Origin: CBDULX01 sp965368175
Lineage (GTDB): Bacteria; Pseudomonadota; Gammaproteobacteria; SZUA-229
Assembly: GCA_965368175.1 (NCBI GenBank)
Contig: CBDULX010000180.1
Span: forward strand, 1-6,206
Length of the DNA stretch: 6,206 nt
Reading direction: 5' to 3'
Shown: in pieces, positions 5,919-6,206 of the stretch
Layout: the number at the start of each line of letters is the position of its first letter
How positions within the stretch are numbered: the stretch's first letter is position 1
Made by a program: the position numbers and the translations under genes
The notes under the pieces: model-generated
Told to the model about the DNA's origin: nothing
Database searches by the model: none
Seen by the model: only the letters and a program-made list of their open reading frames with translations

Positions 5919-5998
5919 TCACATATTTTAGTGCCTCGGTCCATGTTATGTCCTAAAAACCCAATAACAAATGAAATTTACGTAAGGTGGTTGTTTTT

Positions 5999-6061
5999 AT
6001 GGAAAAAATGTCAGATATAGGCGATGATCTAAGTCCGATAACAGGAAATAGTTCCTGTTAA
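5999..6061 (+). CDS. Possible 20-codon small ORF
   Basis: ATG at 5999 is preceded by AAGGTGG (5984-5990) with 8 nt spacing, one of the better ribosome-binding sites in the accessory part. It encodes 20 residues, M-E-K-M-S-D-I-G-D-D-L-S-P-I-T-G-N-S-S-C, then TAA. The hairpin at 6039-6060 covers its last codons and part of the stop. It could be a leader peptide for the gene starting at 6085, a real small protein, or chance. I know of no homologue. Confidence 0.25.
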   Translation: MEKMSDIGDDLSPITGNSSC

Positions 6062-6073
6062 CAGCTGTTGGGC
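6033..6073 (+). other. Strong hairpin plus palindrome ending in a GTTGGGC core (candidate site 4)
   Basis: TAACAGGAA (6039-6047) and TTCCTGTTA (6052-6060) form a perfect 9-bp stem with a 4-nt loop, ATAG. It is followed immediately by the perfect palindrome AACAGCTGTT (6060-6069). GTTGGGC (6067-6073) is a perfect GTTRRRY core and can pair over all seven positions, three as G-T wobbles, with GTCCGAT (6033-6039). The next ORF starts 11 bp later. This resembles the end of a cassette site, but 41 bp is too short for a standard attC. No T-run follows, so a terminator is unlikely. The structure is seen directly; the role is open. Confidence 0.35.
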
Positions 6074-6084
6074 GTCAAAGAAAT

Positions 6085-6206
6085 ATGACCGTCAGCCTTA
6101 AACCATACGATATAGGGTGCGACCTATCGCCATCCGTACCGTCCGAGACTTTGGTTCAAGACGGCTGGTCTACGTACCTCCTATTTTTTGCCACCTCAAA
6201 GACGAA
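6085..6206 (+). CDS. Hypothetical protein, 5' part only (cut by window end)
   Basis: A reading frame opens at ATG 6085 and stays open for 40 codons to the window edge. It begins M-T-V-S-L-K-P-Y-D-I-G-C-D-L and continues with a Pro/Ser-rich stretch, then L-V-Q-D-G-W-S-T-Y-L-L-F-F-A. The mixed, globular-looking composition argues for a real gene. I do not recognise the family. Its ribosome-binding site is weak (AAAGAA). The frame upstream of the ATG is blocked by TAG at 6049-6051 and offers no better start. It lies 11 bp after a GTTGGGC core, the position expected for the next cassette gene in an array. Confidence 0.55.
   Translation, partial: MTVSLKPYDIGCDLSPSVPSETLVQDGWSTYLLFFATSKT

Larger units (their letters stand above)
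5764..6084. other. Gene-poor junction after the DUF6544-type gene
   Basis: These 321 bp hold repeat copy B (5776-5918), a 20-codon ORF with a plausible ribosome-binding site (5999-6061), and a strong hairpin with an adjacent palindrome and core-like heptamer (6033-6073). No longer coding sequence is present. I see no convincing intrinsic terminator behind the DUF6544-type gene. Confidence 0.6.

Noticed and set aside
5903..5951. ACATAAA and GTTATGT as the boxes of a further attC site
   Set aside because: They pair at six of seven positions, but the 49-bp span is shorter than usual and no inner arms pair. It also overlaps the end of repeat copy B.
2562..6206. Insertion sequence or integrase gene explaining the accessory block
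   Set aside because: No ORF resembles a transposase or recombinase, and there are no terminal inverted repeats with target duplications at the edges.
1..6206. CRISPR array, tRNA or rRNA
   Set aside because: No regularly spaced short repeats, cloverleaf-like sequence with a CCA end, or rRNA-like segment was seen.

Overview
The window reads as chromosomal DNA from a gammaproteobacterium with a polar-type flagellar regulon. This assignment is an inference. It rests on the fliL-fliM order, a sigma-54-type promoter in front of fliL, and a fliK of the Pseudomonas/Vibrio kind. No rRNA or other taxonomic marker is present.

Left part (1-2561), flagellar: on the minus strand, fliL is followed after 2 nt by the first codons of fliM, which runs off the left edge. 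A 381-bp divergent intergenic region holds a good sigma-54 promoter for fliL and a 14-bp palindrome in front of the plus-strand pair. That pair is fliK (hook-length control) and a stand-alone FlhB C-terminal-domain protein, overlapping by one base (TGATG). FliL and FliM belong to the motor and switch. FliK and the FlhB-like protein belong to substrate-specificity switching of the flagellar type III export apparatus.

Middle and right part (2562-6206), accessory: three plus-strand genes unrelated to motility follow, and base composition changes visibly from gene to gene. They encode a six-helix membrane protein of unknown function, an AT-rich serine hydrolase of the beta-lactamase/PBP (class C-like) family, and a DUF6544-type membrane-anchored protein. 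A fourth gene starts at 6085 and is cut by the window end. The gaps between them hold imperfect inverted repeats ending in GTTRRRY-like heptamers, placed just after a stop codon or just before a start. The clearest, at 3585-3643, shares its two central arms with the attC site of aadA-type integron cassettes as I remember it. My working interpretation is a short array of gene cassettes without an integrase in view (a CALIN-type cluster) inserted downstream of the flagellar pair. This is an inference and the individual sites are degenerate.

A diverged repeat of about 140 bp occurs twice in direct orientation (2605-2744 and 5776-5918), once after the FlhB-like gene and once after the DUF6544 gene, so it brackets the three accessory genes. 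It looks like a dispersed intergenic repeat and has a conserved internal hairpin. No tRNA, rRNA, CRISPR, transposase or integrase was found.
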